This document shows, piece after piece, positions 7,688 to 9,129 of a DNA stretch of 9,129 bases; the first letter of the stretch is position 1; each line of letters opens with the position of its first letter. Under the pieces are notes generated by a model that saw nothing but the letters and a program-made list of their open reading frames with translations, did not search any database and was not told the DNA's origin. This DNA is from Thermopetrobacter sp. (lineage in GTDB: Bacteria; Pseudomonadota; Alphaproteobacteria; Rhizobiales; Aestuariivirgaceae): NCBI GenBank assembly GCA_011374735.1, contig DRPD01000132.1:1-9129 (forward strand), written 5' to 3'. A program made the position numbers and the translations under genes.

Positions 7688-8647
7688 ATGGCGAGGTTTT
7701 CCACAGCCGCCAGCGGCGAAGCCCCGAAGGCCGGGCCATTCGCGCTCAACGACCGCGAATCGTATGCCGCCTGGCGGGCCTGGAAGCTGGCCGCGCATCC
7801 GCGGCGGGTGGAGGAGCTGGTGGTGCCCATCGGCAACCCTCGGGCGCCGACGGCGGATGAAACGGCGGCCATTCTCGAACTGGCCAGGCGCGCCAACATG
7901 GCGGTGTTCGACACCCATGAGCGTTCCGGGCGGACCGATGCGGGGCTTGAGAAGTCACTGAAGGCCTTCGCGGCGCATTTCGGCCTGACGACGCTGGAGG
8001 ATCATCGCTCGCGCGATGCGGAGGAGCTGGTGCCGATCGAAGTGGTGGACGACCAGCGGCAGGGGCGCGGCGGCTTCATTCCCTACACCACGCGGCGGTT
8101 GCTGTGGCACACCGATGGCTATTACAAGTTTGGCTATCCCGGCGCGCCGGTGATCCGCGCCATGATGCTCTACTGCGTGCGACAGGCGAAGGAGGGTGGC
8201 GAAAACGACGTGCTCGATCCGGAGATCGCCTACATCCGTCTGCGCGACGCCGATCCCCGTTTCATCACCGCGCTGATGGCGCCGGACGCCATGACCATCC
8301 CGGCATTCACGGAGCAGGACGGGCGGGTGCGGCCACGATCCCAAGGGCCGGTATTCTGGCTGGACGCCGCCAGCGGCGCGTTGCACATGCGCTATACGGA
8401 GCGCACGCGGCATGTCATCTGGAAGGACGATCCATTGACGCGCGAGGCGGTGGCGGCGCTGCGGGACTTGCTACGCCGGGCGGATGATCCATATCTGTTG
8501 CGGTTGCGGCTGTTGCCGGGGCAAGGGCTGATCTGCAACAACGTGCTGCACACGCGCAGCGCCTTCGTCGATTGGGACGAGCCGGGCCGGCGGCGCCTGC
8601 TCTATCGCGGCCGCTACACGGAGCGCATCGGCCGCCCGGCAATGTAA
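7688..8647 (+). CDS. TauD/TfdA-like Fe(II)/2-oxoglutarate-dependent dioxygenase, substrate unknown
   Basis: Family role: such enzymes couple oxidative decarboxylation of 2-oxoglutarate to hydroxylation of a small substrate in the cytoplasm; TauD itself releases sulfite from taurine. The protein is 319 residues. The iron site is visible as H141-T-D143 (WHTDGYY) and distal H288 in NNVLHTRSAF. R303 and R307 (RLLYR) have the same four-residue spacing as the 2-oxoglutarate arginines of TauD. There is no signal peptide or membrane segment. The ATG at 7688 is chosen for AAGGAG at 7675-7680; an in-frame ATG at 7574 adds 38 arginine-rich residues without a ribosome site. It is divergent from dsrA and 12 bp before a small gene. 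Substrate cannot be read from sequence; a sulfonate or another sulfur compound is only a guess from the neighbours, and it is distant from true TauD. Confidence 0.8.
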   Translation: MARFSTAASGEAPKAGPFALNDRESYAAWRAWKLAAHPRRVEELVVPIGNPRAPTADETAAILELARRANMAVFDTHERSGRTDAGLEKSLKAFAAHFGLTTLEDHRSRDAEELVPIEVVDDQRQGRGGFIPYTTRRLLWHTDGYYKFGYPGAPVIRAMMLYCVRQAKEGGENDVLDPEIAYIRLRDADPRFITALMAPDAMTIPAFTEQDGRVRPRSQGPVFWLDAASGALHMRYTERTRHVIWKDDPLTREAVAALRDLLRRADDPYLLRLRLLPGQGLICNNVLHTRSAFVDWDEPGRRRLLYRGRYTERIGRPAM

Positions 8648-8659
8648 GGGAGAACGAAC

Positions 8660-8902
8660 ATGGTCAAGGTCAGCGAGCTGATCATCGCCAATCCGGAATT
8701 CACCAGCTTCGATCAACTGCGCGAGCTGGTGGTGCTGGTGGGCCAGCGCGGCGAGGTGTTCCTGGAATTCGACGTGAAGCCGGATTACGAGGACACGCCG
8801 CGCAACTGGCATCTGGAGCTGGAAACCGCCTTCTACTGGGGCGACCGCACGGAAGAGCTGAAGCGGCAACAGGTCAACGAGCCGCCGAAGAAGGGGGATT
8901 AG
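8660..8902 (+). CDS. Small acidic conserved-looking protein of unknown function (80 residues)
   Basis: I do not recognise this protein. It begins MVKVSELIIANPEFTSFDQL and has an alternating hydrophobic pattern (RGEVFLEFDVKPDY, then WHLELETAFYW) that suggests paired beta strands after a short helix, ending in a charged, proline-containing tail. It has no cysteine, no signal peptide and no membrane segment, so it is probably a soluble cytoplasmic protein. Reality as a gene is supported by an ATG with GGGAGA 6 bases upstream, a 12-bp gap after the dioxygenase gene, a 3-bp gap to the next gene, and a codon pattern rich in G/C at third positions like its neighbours. Co-translation with the dioxygenase suggests a shared task, but no function can be assigned. 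Confidence 0.75.
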   Translation: MVKVSELIIANPEFTSFDQLRELVVLVGQRGEVFLEFDVKPDYEDTPRNWHLELETAFYWGDRTEELKRQQVNEPPKKGD

Positions 8903-8905
8903 CCC

Positions 8906-9124
8906 GTGACGCCGGAGGAGAAGGTCAGCACGCTGGAGCGGTTCGTCACCGCCTTCAGGCGGGAGATGAAGGTGGACGCCGTGGATGCCGGCAACGGCGT
9001 GCATTTCCTGCGCCTGACCTACAAGGAGGGCAAGCGGATCACCCAGATCGGGCTGGATGTGGAGGACGCGCGGCGGCTGGCGGCGGTGTTCACCACGTGG
9101 GCGGATGAGGTGGAGAAAAAGTGA
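8906..9124 (+). CDS. Small charged protein of unknown function (72 residues)
   Basis: I do not recognise this protein. It starts MTPEEKVSTLERFVTAF and reads as an N-terminal helix, a short beta pair (GVHFLRLTYKEG and RITQIGLD), and a C-terminal helix (VEDARRLAAVFTTWADEV), a compact alpha-beta-beta-alpha layout. It is highly charged, lacks cysteine and has no export or membrane signal. The start is GTG at 8906, three bases after the preceding stop; its ribosome site AAGGGGG lies within the end of that gene, which points to translational coupling. The stop TGA at 9122 overlaps a GTG that could begin a further gene off the right edge. It probably forms one transcript with the dioxygenase and the 80-residue protein. 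Confidence 0.72.
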   Translation: MTPEEKVSTLERFVTAFRREMKVDAVDAGNGVHFLRLTYKEGKRITQIGLDVEDARRLAAVFTTWADEVEKK

Positions 9125-9129
9125 CGGTG

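Noticed and set aside
6061..7860. Long plus-strand open frame opposite dsrA and across the divergent gap
   Set aside because: It is an antisense shadow of dsrA that continues through regulatory DNA into another frame of the dioxygenase gene; low-complexity composition and no ribosome site.

Overview
The window carries most of a reverse-type dissimilatory sulfite reductase (rDsr) operon on the minus strand, plus a small divergent cassette on the plus strand. Reading leftwards from about 7230, the operon order is dsrA, dsrB, dsrE, dsrF, dsrH, dsrC, dsrM, dsrK and dsrL; dsrL is cut by the left edge. Having dsrEFH between dsrAB and dsrC, together with dsrL, is the layout of sulfur oxidisers such as Allochromatium vinosum. 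Classical sulfate reducers lack dsrEFH. The DNA is GC-rich, most genes have GGAGG-type ribosome sites, and several genes start with GTG. This fits a sulfur-oxidising proteobacterium, perhaps an alphaproteobacterium, but the exact lineage cannot be fixed by eye.

Roles along the operon: DsrE2F2H2 (4299-4691, 3877-4284, 3556-3861) passes persulfide sulfur to the C-terminal cysteines of DsrC (3135-3467). DsrAB (5968-7230, 4807-5889), a siroheme and [4Fe-4S] enzyme, oxidises the DsrC-bound or reduced sulfur to sulfite in the cytoplasm. DsrM (b-type cytochrome, 2116-2874) and DsrK (HdrD-like Fe-S protein, 517-2100) are the membrane and cytoplasmic-face parts of DsrMKJOP, which handles the DsrC thiol/disulfide cycle. 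DsrL (1-431, partial) is the GltD-like flavoprotein that takes electrons from DsrAB to NAD(P)+. The catalytic and cofactor residues that can be checked are present in every gene, so the pathway looks functional. dsrJOP and the later genes would lie beyond the left edge.

Region 7231-7687 (457 bp) is the only long non-coding stretch. It contains an AT-rich island at about 7480-7530 with interleaved candidate promoters for both directions, a 12-bp palindrome, a second candidate promoter with a perfect TTGACA nearer dsrA, and several inverted repeats.

To the right, a plus-strand cluster encodes a TauD/TfdA-like Fe(II)/2-oxoglutarate dioxygenase (7688-8647) and two small proteins of 80 and 72 residues (8660-8902, 8906-9124) that I do not recognise. 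They are tightly packed and probably co-transcribed. This cassette next to the rDsr promoter is the least explained part of the window. The other notable structure is a set of GC-rich hairpins without U-tracts in the gaps after dsrA, dsrB and dsrC, and a short ACAATC element that recurs in the operon's gaps.
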